Part shown: positions 42,901-54,018 of the stretch, one piece after another | Position numbering within the stretch: the first letter of the stretch is position 1 | How the letters are laid out: the number at the start of each line of letters is the position of its first letter | From: Glandiceps talaboti | Lineage: Eukaryota; Hemichordata; Enteropneusta; Spengelidae | Assembly: GCF_964340395.1 (NCBI RefSeq) | Contig: NC_135551.1 | Location: 25,673,003 to 25,737,002, forward strand | Direction: 5' to 3' | DNA length: 64,000 nucleotides | Translations under genes and position numbers: made by a program | Notes under the pieces: model-generated | Told to the model about the DNA's origin: nothing | Database searches by the model: none | What the model saw: the letters and a program-made list of their open reading frames with translations, nothing else

Positions 42901-45900
42901 ACGGGTAAAATCTATAATAATAATAATAAACTTTATTTAAACTGGATGAATGGGTTCAACTCCTGACCGAAGTGGTAAGAGGCAAGTGGTTTAACCACTG
43001 GGCCACCGACAACCCATATCTATACTAACACAGTAAACACTAACACTTATTTGGCTGCAAAAAACAACAGCATCAACACAGAGTAGAGATTGCTCTGGAT
43101 ACACTATTGATACACAATATTTGCCCAACTTACAGAGTCCCTCATCTTCAGTTTCCTTGGCACACGGGGTTCACTAGTAGAGCTGGATACTTCAACATTT
43201 TGAATGGACAGGTCAACTGGTGCTGTATGAGGTCAAAGGTCAAAGAACAAGTTAAATCCAATGCACACACGTTTTGACAGTGTAAAGAGATTGACATGAA
43301 AATGGAAATGCTAACAGTAAAGGCTAAGGCAGGGAAGGTGAATAAATGAAATCAAATTATGTTGACACCAATAATTGGCGTAGTCTAGACTGTGATATCC
43401 AACCAATGGCAGAGAAGGATTTTGATGGTAAATCCATGGTATGTTCAGGTGACAATCATCCCCTGAGTAGCATATGCAACGTTACCCCCTCCCCCCTCCC
43501 CCCACCCCCATATGTACAGAAACATTGGCAATGTATGGAGAGACTCTTAGAACTAGCAACATCCCTATGCTTTGAAAGTTGTCAGAATGTATACATGAAT
43601 GGCGACCAGAACTAGCAGTCTGAAGGCCTACATTCCTCTATCATACCCAATATTTGTCTGGATACATTATTGTGCCACTGCAAACAGAATAATTCTCAGT
43701 ATATGTGATAGCGTTGTACCTCAATCTAGCCTGATAAAATTGACTGAGAAGATCCAAGGTGTACCTATATAGTGATGTACAACTGCTGACATCAGACTGT
43801 GGACAAACAGACCCTGTTACAAACAGGGAAAGTTAACAACTGATGAATTAGAATTAATAACACTTGGTTCAGCATGTTGGAAGGCAGAGACTTGTATTAC
43901 ACACTATAGTTTGATAAGAACTGTTTTATGGCCTCTTTATGTGTATATAACATGCCTGGGGAACTGGACATTTGTTTGTGAAATGAACTATTATGTAAAG
44001 AGGCCATAAAACTGTTCTTATCAAATAATGGAATGTTATACAAGTCTCTGTACTTCCATCATGCTGTGCTAAGTGTTATCAATCCAATTCAGTTGTTTAC
44101 TTTCCCTGTTTGTAACAGATTCTGTTCGTCTACAGTCTGATGTCGACAGTTGTATGTTAAGTATAGCGCACAGAGTGGAAAATCATGGTGTTGACCAAGA
44201 TAATGAATGACTGTTATTCCTATGTCATGCCTAGGTGGTAAAATTTGATTTCAGGTAATGAGAATCGATACCACCTGTTTCTGACCAGTGAAGGCATACA
44301 TCACATTACTAGTTAAATGATGGTTTGTTGTGTTTTCTTACAGTTTAGCACATGTGGCTCCGAGTTGCAGTTAACACTAGTACTGTGTTCTTCAGTACTA
44401 CCACTGGCTGTCACTGGTTCTAGTTCAGGTTCCGGTTCAACTGTTTTAGTTTCTGCTTCTGATTTGGAGTCTGTTTCAGTTTTATCTTCCTCTGGTTCAT
44501 CTTCATCACTAGATATTGTGACACACACTGAGACGACAGGAGTACAGTTACAAGTTATGTATATGGTATCACAAACTACACAGTAAGTTAGTTTATGAGA
44601 ACACAATCACAACAGTTCAGTGTGTAGGTAACACAAACTATATATTGATGTATACATGAGCGTGTACTTGCAATGTACTGGTAAGTAACTTTTTAGTAGT
44701 GTCAATATACATAACACATTTTAATCTCACATAAATATATGAAAAACAGACAGATGAACGCATTGCAAAAAACCTAAATTCAAGACACAAGAAATTTACA
44801 CACACACACACACACACACGTGCACATGCACATGCTTGCATATAAACACACATGCGTCCATGCACATGCACAAACACACACACACCAAAAGACTAGTCAC
44901 TTTGGTAGAGGCATTAATCAGACATACTAATGAAGTGTTAGTGCTAACACAGAGCTTGCTTAAATACTAAGTCTGATGCTAGCCAAGATATATAGTCTAG
45001 AGGCTATCCATTGGGTTTGAATCTGAAGATCTCTTTACCCCACGTCTATCTCAATGATAAATCGTGTTCATTCAAATCAATATTAACCCCTACTGTTAGA
45101 ATGACATAAACCATGTGTAAGTAGTGCCCTGATATGAAAAATGTACCATATTTGGACATCACTGTACCATATTTGGACATCACTGTACCATATTTGGACA
45201 TCACGTAACTGCCCCCAATAAACACTAACTTATCATTGGGTAGAATTCTGTGATTGATTAACAAAGGCGTGATGTTAATGACTGTGTGGGTGACTTTGTT
45301 TGAATTTGAAATTTCATCTCAGCCCCTCATCGAGCTAGACATGGGGTAAAAGAAATCTTCAGATTCAAACCCAACGGCTAGCCTTTAGACTAGCCTAGAG
45401 AGAAATAATCTACTGTATTACTGTGACTGCAACCTACCTGGCTCCTCCACTTTGCGGGATTTCCGCCTAGCTGACGGTGGCACTCTTTCCACGAGTCGGT
45501 ATATATTATTTTGAAGTGCATTTTTTCTTCTTCCAGCATAAGTTTTTAATATTTTCTTAGGTTTCACAGGAAACATAGGCTCACCATCACTGTATATACT
45601 AGACTGTGCAGTCATAGATTGGGCATAAAAGTTGTCTGTTCGTATACCGCTAAGTGTTCTTGGTATATTCCTGTCTGTGTTGTCTGGCGACAGGTTGACT
45701 TTCTTTTTCCGTGTTCGGATTCTAGAAGGGTCTATTGGTTTAGCACATGGTTCATAGTCACACTTATCTAGAATTAAAGATGGATTACCACAATGGAAAC
45801 ATATTGCAAATTCTTCTAATTCTTCCGTTTCTTCTGTTACAGGTTCCTCTTGAACTTCCGTCACAATTTCTGTGCCTTTATCTGTTGAATTTGAAGTTGA

Positions 45901-48900
45901 GCATAATTAGTTGTAACTTTATCGACAAAGCCCAAGTGAAACTGTTACTTTCCACTATTTGCTGATAATCAATTGTAAAATACATCAAACCTTTACTGAA
46001 AACAGTTCATTCATTCCCTTCTGGTTAGAAGTCTTGTAGTAAGACATTAAATTTGTACTTTAAGGGTTGCCGAATATAGGTGAAGGGTGATGAGTACATC
46101 TGTCTAGGCACAGACTTAGGCAAAGGCAGTACTGATTTGGTTGGTGCCAGTGGAGGGAGATAGAATCTGCTGGAGGCAATGCGATGCCAGTTGGAGGGGG
46201 GGGGGGGGGGGGGGGGGAGAGAGGTATGAAGAACAGTCCCCAAAGGTGAACTCTTTCATAATCAGTGTGGTTCTGTGTATACTAACTTTAAGTCCATAGA
46301 TAAACAGTGTGGACCAGGTACTTGTTTGTTGACAAATTGGATGTTTGTGAGATGTTGATAGTCATATAACAATCATACATGATTTAGCAAGTACAAAAAT
46401 ATAAAAATTTTACATTGAAAACATGCATTGAAAAAAGTTTCAGTTACAGAAATGGGGTGGGGGGCTTTTCAGTAGTGACATGAGTGTTTAGATTTCCTTC
46501 ATAAAACCCTCAATTTTCCCTTGCCAGCCACACATCCCAATCACTTTCCTAGGTGAGTACATCCATATATGACTGTAACATACAGTTCTATATACACTAA
46601 CCTGAAGACACAGGTCTGTCTTCTTCATCATTAGTAAGATCCAAATCTACTACAGTTTCAACTGGCGTAATCTCCTCCTCTTCATCTCCATGTCTATCAA
46701 AACAATCACAATATAAGTTAAGTTACTTGACTGATATCAAAACTGTAACTTGATTTTAAATATTCTGGTTGAAATCACAACATTAGTATTACCTCTTACC
46801 CTTCCACCAATCATCACTTTTTATTGTTAAGAGAAATTTTATTGAAACCTTGCTCTTTCAGTGATTGCCAATCATGAAATACATGGAACATTACACATCT
46901 TTCATTTGATATATTTTGGAAATTACATTTATAAATATATTTGATTATTACTGATCATGTCCCAGGATATTTGTATTTTCTTGTTTAACAGCCCACGTCA
47001 GATTACAACGTACGACTAAAATCTATGTGTACAAAAACAGTTGTCTAACAGAGCTATAGAAAAACGTTGGTCCTGAACCAAAAAGAAAAAAGAAAAAAAA
47101 AAAAAAAAATCCTATTTTATGGCTCCACTGTCATAATCCAATATCATGGAATTCGAACATTGGGTTTTAAAGTCACGACATAAGCTATTTTCCATTGTCA
47201 CTGGAGTATCAGATCTCATGTCCCTGTTCGTTTTTCATTCACCTACGAAGAGCAGATGTTAGCAGGAAGAACAGCCTGGTAAAATCAGAGTATTCACTGG
47301 ATCATTACCAAAATTCTTCATTTAAAAACCCAGGTTATTCTAAGACCCTGTTTTGTGGTTATGTTTTATCACTGACAGTGACTTTCATGTATTGCTTATC
47401 TTATTTTGTTGTGTTCATTTTGTTTTATCTCATGACTCTGTTTATTTTTATAAGTGTCAGGCATTATGGGACACAATTAGGTATTATGTTATTATATATA
47501 TATACCTAGTGGTCAACTGTTCTTGATGATGTTGACCTTATCAGAACAATTTGTGCCATTTCTACATAGTGATACTCGTGTCATTACAGGGAAATGCCAC
47601 TCATAGTCAAAGAGGTGATATCAAATAATAACCTAATACTATCTTATGGTATATCATCTTATCTCTGAAAACTGATATAATCAACATATATGCCTATGTT
47701 TGACAGCCTTGTGAAGAGTACAGCAAAAAAACCAACACACAACAAAAAAATAAACCACAAAAAACCATAGACCCTCCACGTGTGTCTATGAAAAAACAGA
47801 CTAAGAATTTCATATTTTCTATAACCTGTCTACTCACTGATTCTACTTCACTTCTCACTTATAATAATTATAATAATCTTTATTTATACTGGACAGTTCT
47901 TTAAGTGTATAAACACTTGTCTCCCAAGAAGTCCATTGAGGGCCATCCCTCATGGGTTCAGTGTTAATGCAGGAGGAAACCGGAGTACCCGGGGAAAACC
48001 TGTGTTGTTTGGTAGAGTCAAACTGAACAACACTCTGCTTACTTACAGCGTGGTAAATTTAATCAACCCCTGAATGGGTTCAAACCCTGACTACAGTGGT
48101 AAGAGGCAAGTGGTTTAACAGCTCGGCCACCAACAACCCTGCACTTACCGCACTAGTACTAACAATGTGAAACCATTACTGTGGTTTGAAATATGCACTC
48201 ACACTGATTGGTTTGAAAATATGTGCTCATGCGCTGATTGGTTGCAATGGGGAGTGATAAAGCTATGTCTGACTTTGACTATATTCAAATGAAGTCATTA
48301 TGTAAATGAACACTTGTTACTCAGAGGAACACCAAGAGTTAACATTGACATAATTTACATATAGGCTATCATCATGTAAATTTCTAGATAGGTATGCTGA
48401 TAATGACCACTGGGGTCAGGCTAAATTAATGAGTTGACGATGATACTATCACAAGTGGATAGTGAGGGGGCAAAGCAGAATCACAGACCGCAATGTAGAC
48501 AGGCTACGGCAGTTCTAAAAACTGCCAACCAAAATTTGGAGGAGACAGTCGTACCTTACAGCAGACTGAGGAGTTGGTGCTGAGACATGCTTCCAGAGTC
48601 TACCGTTCGTTTTACCACTGGTATGAACAAGTGAGCTGCGAGATGATGGTGAATTGCTAAGCAATTTCTGCACCTCCATTTTGCCTTTAGGACTATCACA
48701 TTTATTCAATTTGAGGTTTAAGACCATCCTTTTGAGAGATAAATAAAGAAAAGAATAAAAATAGAAATGAGAGTAAGTGAGCAACTATGCAAACAAAACC
48801 AAAAATAGACAACAACAAAAATTTTGAAATGAAAAAATAGAAAATACAAATCCAAAATGTTCCACATGACTGTTTCTATAGATTGGTATTTTATACCAAA

Positions 48901-51644
48901 CAGGTTTTCATTCATTTTATATTCTGGAAACAGACTCAACCACTTATAGGACAAGTTTATGATGTCTCCCTGACATCTGACACTCACAATGCTATGTTCT
49001 ATTCAACGAATTGTCATTATGTAGAGAACAATGGCTAGTCATGTAAAAACTAAACTTTCATCAAAACTCACTTTTGTGGTGATGTTGGCATGGCAACTGC
49101 CTGTGTTGGCTGTATCGTTGGTGTTGGCAATGGTGGTGTTGTAACACTTCTCATATTACATCCAATCGCATTTCCTCGTAGTCTTTTCTCTGGTAAAGTT
49201 CGTTGACCTTTTGATTTGACTTTTCGTTTTGGCCCTCCGCCACCAGTTATTGCCACAATAGGAAATTCTGGGCTCACTGAACGGTTCTGCACGTGACAAA
49301 ATTCTGCACTGACGGATTGGTTGTGTGTGTGATGAAATTCTGGACTGACTGATCGGTTCTGTATGTGATGAAACCCTTGGGTGACTGATTGGTTCTGTGT
49401 ATGACTTACAATCCGGTTTCCTTGTGCTTCTTGTGAGTTACTATCAAAAACAGTGTTCTTATGTTTGGGTATTTTGAAAGCTGTTCTGCTATGGTTGTAC
49501 TCCTAAAAGACAATAAAACAAAAAAATTTTGTTAACATTTCAAAACTGAACATTATAATCAATCAATCAATCAATCAATCAAAAGAATTTGTATAGTGCC
49601 AAAATCCAATACGACGTAATGTTCTATGGCGCTGATCATAGTACAAAGTTAGAAAGCTCTTGCAAAACAGATGTGTCTTAATATCCTTGAATTTATCGAC
49701 AGTGTGTGAAGAACGAAGTTCAAGTGGTATACTATTCCATAGGAGTGGCGCTGCTCGCAATAACGCACGATCACCGCATGACTTTGTATTACAACGGGGT
49801 ACATGAAGTAGATTTTTGTTATTTGAGCAAAGTGAACTAGTTGCGGGTTTACTGTTAATCAAGTCAGCGATGTAACCAGGAGTAGTGTTATTGAGTGCCT
49901 TGTAGGCGATCCAGTAGTACTCTCTGCTGTCATACTTTTATGAGCAATACAAGTGAAACTACAGCAGCATACACTGCAAGCATGACTGCATAACCCCCCC
50001 CCCCCCACCACTATAATACTCAAGTATGGTGGGGTCCTATAAATCAAGATATATGATTATTTACAATATGAATTGTGTAAAAATGTGACAGTACAGTTAT
50101 GTTCAAGTGATTTCATCAGGTACATGGCACTCTCACATACTCATCTACATACAGGCATAGCAACAAGTGTTTGGTATTGTATTATTCCTCCAGTGCAAAT
50201 ACCAATAATAAGCTGCATGCATGTTGATGCAAGTAATCACTGGCATAAATTCCTAATAATTCTTCTCATAAAACAAATACACAGCAGCAAAACATTTCAC
50301 AAGAAATCCGACACAGTATCTAGAAAACTCAATCTGATGTAGGGACACAGCTTGTTTGATTGATTGATTTACCTCTATTTCCTTTGTATAGTGTCATCTG
50401 TTTTCGAAACATGATTTTTTTTTGTTCTAGGAGTAAAAGGGCTTTCTATTTCCTCCAAGAACTAAAAACTTGAAAACAAACAGCAAATATATGAAGGAAA
50501 TGATGTAAATAAAGCAATCAAGTCCTGTTCCTACCTCTGATTTTAACCAGATTGCTAGAAAACTGACTGAGATACAAGACTCACCCCTGGATTTCGATGT
50601 ACACTTCCAGAGGGTATATTTCTATTGGTGGTTGTCTTGGCACCTAGACAGTAAGTGTCAGCATCTACAATCACTAGATCGCCATCACAACTAAAGATAG
50701 AAAGAAAGATACATCTACTTATAAGAAGTATGTACAGGTGCAACAATTCAACCTGTATACACAGAGATCCCGGGGCACTGATTTTAAGGTGTGGACCCCA
50801 AAATCAATTTAATTGTATTCATTGTACCATATCACATGCGTAAATCTACACAACTATGTTTACTCACTGGTGGTGATTCACTAGTGTTCAAGGTGTATGA
50901 TATTATGAGGAGGAGGACTAGTAACTCCTTATATTATATCTACATGTAGTAAAACAGTTTCAAATTATTAAAGAAACGTCCCAGTTTCAGCTAGTGCAGC
51001 TTTAAAGTTTACTCTATATTAAAATTAATAATAATATATAATAATATCATTTGTCATTCACATTTATAAACAATGGTATCATAATTTCCTAACATTACAA
51101 CGTCATACATGTTGTACACTGGCAGCAAATGCTTCCACCATATTGGTTTGTACAACACTAAAGGTCAAAGGTCACCTGGGCTGTCAATTAATCACAGACC
51201 CCTTATCCTGGGTTGACCTAACTACATAAAATACTACATGTAGTATTGTACTGTATATATCTAAATTGTTCATGGGGAATATAAAATGTGTATGATACAC
51301 ACAGTATTTCGGCGATCCTTTGATTTTTAAGCTGTATCTAATCTAATGTATGTCATGTCCCTCACACAGATCTTTCTTTTGGTAGAGCAGTACCAGATTC
51401 TGGAATAAATTGAGATACGGTGTACATGTACAATGTACATAGGTTTCATGCAAAGTCTACACTGATACTTACATGTATTCAATTTCACTATGCCATATGA
51501 CAAATCTCTACAAACATGATTGATGTTTTATGTGTAATAGGGATATAATATGCTGGTATTATATATTTTCTAATCTGTGGATCTGATATGGTGTATGCTA
51601 GTATGATTGGAAAAGAACTAAAAAACAAAGTCCCCATCCTAAAG

Positions 51645-51712
<68 letters not shown>

Positions 51713-51726
51713 GTGTGTGCGAGAGG

Positions 51727-51785
<59 letters not shown>

Positions 51786-53669
51786 GGTGTCACTATATGA
51801 ATTTGTGTCTGTGTATGAGTGTGTATATGTATATACAATTGTGTTATGTATTGTCTGTGTGTATACAAAAACACCAAGTTAGGGTCTGTGTTGGTTGTCT
51901 ACACGAGTGTCCACCTAATGGCCTTAAGGTGTTCCTTATTTTGACCATGCATAAAATAATCACAGTTTTTATGAATAACAAATCTCTACATACTCATCAT
52001 CATTCTGTGTGTGTACATCACCAATGTCGTCCGTACTATGTTCAGGAGCTCTGCTATCTCCAGTCACTGTCCAGTGTCCCTCTGGTTCTCTCACCTCATC
52101 ATGATGACTGAAGTACTGATATGATGGTTCATACCCAGCACTAGGGTCTTCGTCAGCTTGTGATAATCCTTTTAAAGATCACAACAATTGCAGATTATCA
52201 CATCAATTTACTAAATGTTTGTTCTTTTTTATATTTATCAATTTTGAGGTTTGCAAAACTTGCATCACTACTTTCTGAGACAGCAATGCCTACTCACATA
52301 ACTTTTTTAAAACTCATCATGTTTCAATACTTTTCATCTTTAATATTAATATTAATTTTCTGTATACTTCAATTTCATTTTATTTTACTCTTTCATCTCT
52401 GCTTTGTAACATTTAGTAATTCCTCTGGGAATTATGCATCAATGTTTATGGAAAGTCTGTAGGAAATATGCACATTCATATATGTGTGTACATACGCAAT
52501 AGTTTTGTTTAATTTAGTTTTTTATCAAAACAGTTGGAACGACATCCACAGGAAACGAAGTAGTGAAATGATCTTGGCACCGAAAGTATGATCAACATTT
52601 TAGTAATTTACTGTGAACCATAAAAGCATAAAAACCTCAGACATCTAGTTGTCTGAGTGAAAACCTAACTCCACCTCCAGTCTGTCGAAACTAAAATCAC
52701 ATGAAGATGCAACGTCATCACGTTTATATGAACACTGTAGGGAGAGAGTCATGACATTGACTAGATGTAATGTGTAAAGATAACGTAAGGTAAAATTGGA
52801 ACACGGTCGTCGGGTACTAGACTACCGCGAGTAGTGAATGAGTTGTGCAGTTCGCATCCACTGCTGTTTTAGTGTATAAATTTTTATTTTTAGTGTACCA
52901 GCAAGTCTACAACCATCACTGCCTCAGGCTGGATAAACCTGCTTGCAGACAGAGTAATCTGGAATCAATTGTGATGTTGTGCCTTTTCCTTTTCCGTATA
53001 AGCAGGGATGCATAATACCATGGATCTATTGTTGAATAATGGATCCACGATAATATATCCATGGCAGAAGGGACAATGTCAGAATCGAGTCCTGACTTAC
53101 TCAGTCTGCCACAAGACCACAGGATAACTGTTAGTCTTAGAAAAATACATGCACACATTGCCATTGGTGAATTCACAACAATTCATTTTCCTCTTCCTCA
53201 TCCCAACAAATTTGCAATTACCGGCAAGCAAGTGTCTAAAGAGATAGACTACTTGAAAGGGTTGCATGTCGACATTAATATCAACATCCGTCGACCTTTC
53301 AAATGAAGCCTTATGTTTATCATTGAGGGTGATGCACAACAAAGAATAATACATGGTCTAGAATTCTTTGTTGTTGTCCATCACACATCTCCGTGCTTGG
53401 TCAATTAACTTTACAAAATTAACCAAGAGGTCTTTCTGAGCAATAAGTCGTTTATATTTGAGGATGCCTATTTATCTTCATATCACGAGTCTGTACGAAC
53501 ATTGGCCATTATGATTGCATGCACTTTATCTTTCCTACGCATTTTCTCGTTTTCTTGCCAGACTGCAATTGCGTCCATTTCATACGCACTGGAACTTCAC
53601 TAAAGCATTTCAGAGTTCTGTACCGGAAATATCATTATTCTTCCACTCACCTTCAAACAAACTTGACAT
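33907..53669 (-). CDS. SENP6: SENP6/SENP7-type SUMO-specific protease (Ulp2 branch), complete
   Basis: Cysteine protease of family C48 that trims poly-SUMO chains in the nucleus. Twenty-one exons keep phase throughout, 3927 bases, 1308 residues: 53651-53669, 51994-52168, 50585-50690, 49072-49502, 48555-48728, 46602-46693, 45438-45881, 44342-44527, 43134-43222, 42606-42813, 41958-42134, 41230-41340, 40568-40763, 39733-39849, 38681-38896, 38082-38152, 36341-36834, 35822-36072, 35215-35283, 34689-34845, 33907-34050. SUMO-interaction motifs: [12 protein letters not shown] (about 316) and [13 protein letters not shown] (about 483). A C-x2-C-x9-C-x4-C knuckle lies at 360-378. The PH-like module is at about 609-750. 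The catalytic part starts [17 protein letters not shown] (about 806), then [15 protein letters not shown]. The triad is His916 ([12 protein letters not shown]), Asp1193 (LLFDSL) and Cys1248 ([22 protein letters not shown]), with Gln1242. It ends [12 protein letters not shown]..., as in SENP6. One gene seems to stand for both vertebrate SENP6 and SENP7. Exons 1 and 2 rest on splice sites and open frame only. Confidence 0.95.
34230..34400 (+). mobile_element. 3' part of a SINE
   Basis: CACTTAACCCATGAGGGATGG, GACTTCTTGGGAGATGAGTA and CCAGTGTAAATAAAG match, in reverse complement, the element at 47870-48140. The tRNA-like head is missing. Confidence 0.65.
35822..36834 (-). CDS. SENP6: SENP6/7 exons 17-18: acidic insert inside the catalytic domain
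   Basis: Exons 36341-36834 and 35822-36072 sit between the exon with the catalytic His and the exon with the catalytic Asp. They add nearly 250 residues of Lys/Glu/Asp-rich sequence, with [12 protein letters not shown] and runs of Asp ([10 protein letters not shown]). Other SENPs keep His and Asp under 20 residues apart; SENP6 and SENP7 are known for loop insertions in this domain. Both strands are open over much of 36341-36838, but the plus reading is just the antisense of this low-complexity exon. Confidence 0.9.
36890..37112 (+). repeat. 24-base minisatellite, about nine units
   Basis: The unit is CCCACACTGGCGTGCCCCAG plus TCAA. It lies in the SENP6/7 intron just upstream (transcript sense) of the exon 17 acceptor at 36834. 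Octapeptide ORFs in it are artefacts. Confidence 0.95.
39587..39732 (+). repeat. 23-base minisatellite ending at a splice donor
   Basis: The unit CTGACTTAGCTCTGACATAG plus TAT occurs about six times. The last unit, changed to CTGACTCAC, is the donor (GTGAGTCAGATA in transcript sense) of SENP6/7 exon 14. Confidence 0.9.
41230..42813 (-). CDS. SENP6: SENP6/7 exons 10-12: PH-like module
   Basis: Exons 42606-42813, 41958-42134 and 41230-41340 encode [13 protein letters not shown], then [14 protein letters not shown] and [10 protein letters not shown], then [15 protein letters not shown]. Each ends in phase 1; exon 13 (40568-40763) ends in phase 2. The pattern of beta strands closed by a helix fits a PH-like fold. 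The same module, cut at the same places, makes up the N-terminus of the plus-strand gene at 23020-28635. Confidence 0.85.
41404..41745 (+). repeat. (ACC)n/(ATC)n trinucleotide region
   Basis: About 340 bases of CCA/CAT trinucleotides in the SENP6/7 intron between exons 11 and 12, starting about 60 bases from the exon 12 acceptor. Open frames on both strands are artefacts. Confidence 0.95.
42910..43016 (-). mobile_element. tRNA-derived SINE, internally deleted
   Basis: On the minus strand it starts GGGTTGTCGGTGGCCCAGTG (A-box-like), has AGTTGAACCCATTC (B-box-like), then jumps to CCAGTTTAAATAAAG and an (ATT)n tail. The middle part present at 47900-48050 is absent. Confidence 0.7.
43772..44165. 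mobile_element. Long inverted repeat (arms about 175 bases, loop about 45)
   Basis: GACATCAGACTGTGGAC against its mirror at 44130-44147, CTGTTACAAACAGGGAAAGT against ACTTTCCCTGTTTGTAACAG, and AAGAACTGTTTTATGGCCTC against GAGGCCATAAAACTGTTCTT. There is no ORF. It sits in the SENP6/7 intron between exons 8 and 9. Confidence 0.8.
44985..45405. mobile_element. Non-autonomous element with terminal inverted repeats
   Basis: Left end AGTCTAGAGGCTATCCATTG and GGGTTTGAATCTGAAGAT; right end ATCTTCAGATTCAAACCC and CTAGCCTTTAGACT. The inside holds a triplicated GTACCATATTTGGACATCACT (45140-45205). It is related to 29200-29440, and its ends to 8560-8765. Confidence 0.75.
47868..48140 (-). mobile_element. 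tRNA-derived SINE, near full length
   Basis: The minus-strand head is GGGTTGTTGGTGGCCGAGCT (A-box-like), followed by AGGGTTTGAACCCATTCAGG (B-box-like), a core with TTTTCCCCGGGTACTCCGG, and a 3' part ending in AATAAAGATTATTATAA. Relatives are at 34230, 42910 and 57060. Confidence 0.75.
49259..49404 (-). repeat. SENP6: Coding tandem repeat of 12 residues in SENP6/7 exon 4
   Basis: Four units of 36 bases encode [36 protein letters not shown] and [12 protein letters not shown]. The repeated SVSPEF looks like a Ser-Pro phosphosite. Its function is unknown. Confidence 0.85.
49558..49930 (-). mobile_element. 3' end of a LINE (CR1/L2-like) with TGAT tail
   Basis: The minus strand reads [20 protein letters not shown], then [20 protein letters not shown] and [12 protein letters not shown]. 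This matches the usual C-terminus of CR1/L2-type reverse transcriptases (GDRAF..APKLWNSLP...FK..LKT.LF). It is followed by a short UTR and (TGAT)6 (49558-49582). The copy is 5'-truncated and recent enough to lack stops over about 95 codons. Confidence 0.85.
51647..51783 (+). repeat. (GT)n microsatellite, interrupted
   Basis: Two long GT runs are split by GCGAGAGGTT. It lies in the SENP6/7 intron between exons 2 and 3. Confidence 0.95.
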
Positions 53670-54018
53670 GGTATATGTACTGTTCTATCTGGCTTAGGGA
53701 TATTTTAGTTTGTGTTGACCGTCACTAGCACTGACGACTTCCCCGCCATATTTGATACTGTGATGGAGTTAAAGGGACAGTGACTCGTAAAGGATTCGCG
53801 ACAATAGGAAATTGAATAATTTCAAAGCTCTTGTTTTAAATCGACAATATTTTGGTATAAGTGTATTTTTGTCTAATGTTAAAGATTATTTTTGTAACAT
53901 GAACTTGGGTTTTCTCCCAAAATTGACAATTTTAATGTTTCACGACTACAGTCGCAAAAAGGTGATTTCCTACAGAGGGCGTGCTTCATGACCCCACGTG
54001 GACTTGTTCACCGACAAA
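53670..54018. promoter_or_regulatory. Head-to-head intergenic region of SENP6/7 and UTP14, likely bidirectional promoter
   Basis: Only 349 bases separate the two start codons, which lie on opposite strands. It has scattered CpGs, no evident TATA box placed for either gene, a CCGCCAT motif near 53742 (YY1-like on the minus strand), and AAAATGGCC over the UTP14 ATG. Shared control is the simplest reading. Confidence 0.6.

Noticed and set aside
47868-48140. A functional tRNA gene
   Set aside because: A- and B-box-like motifs are present, but no acceptor stem closes; it is a SINE head.
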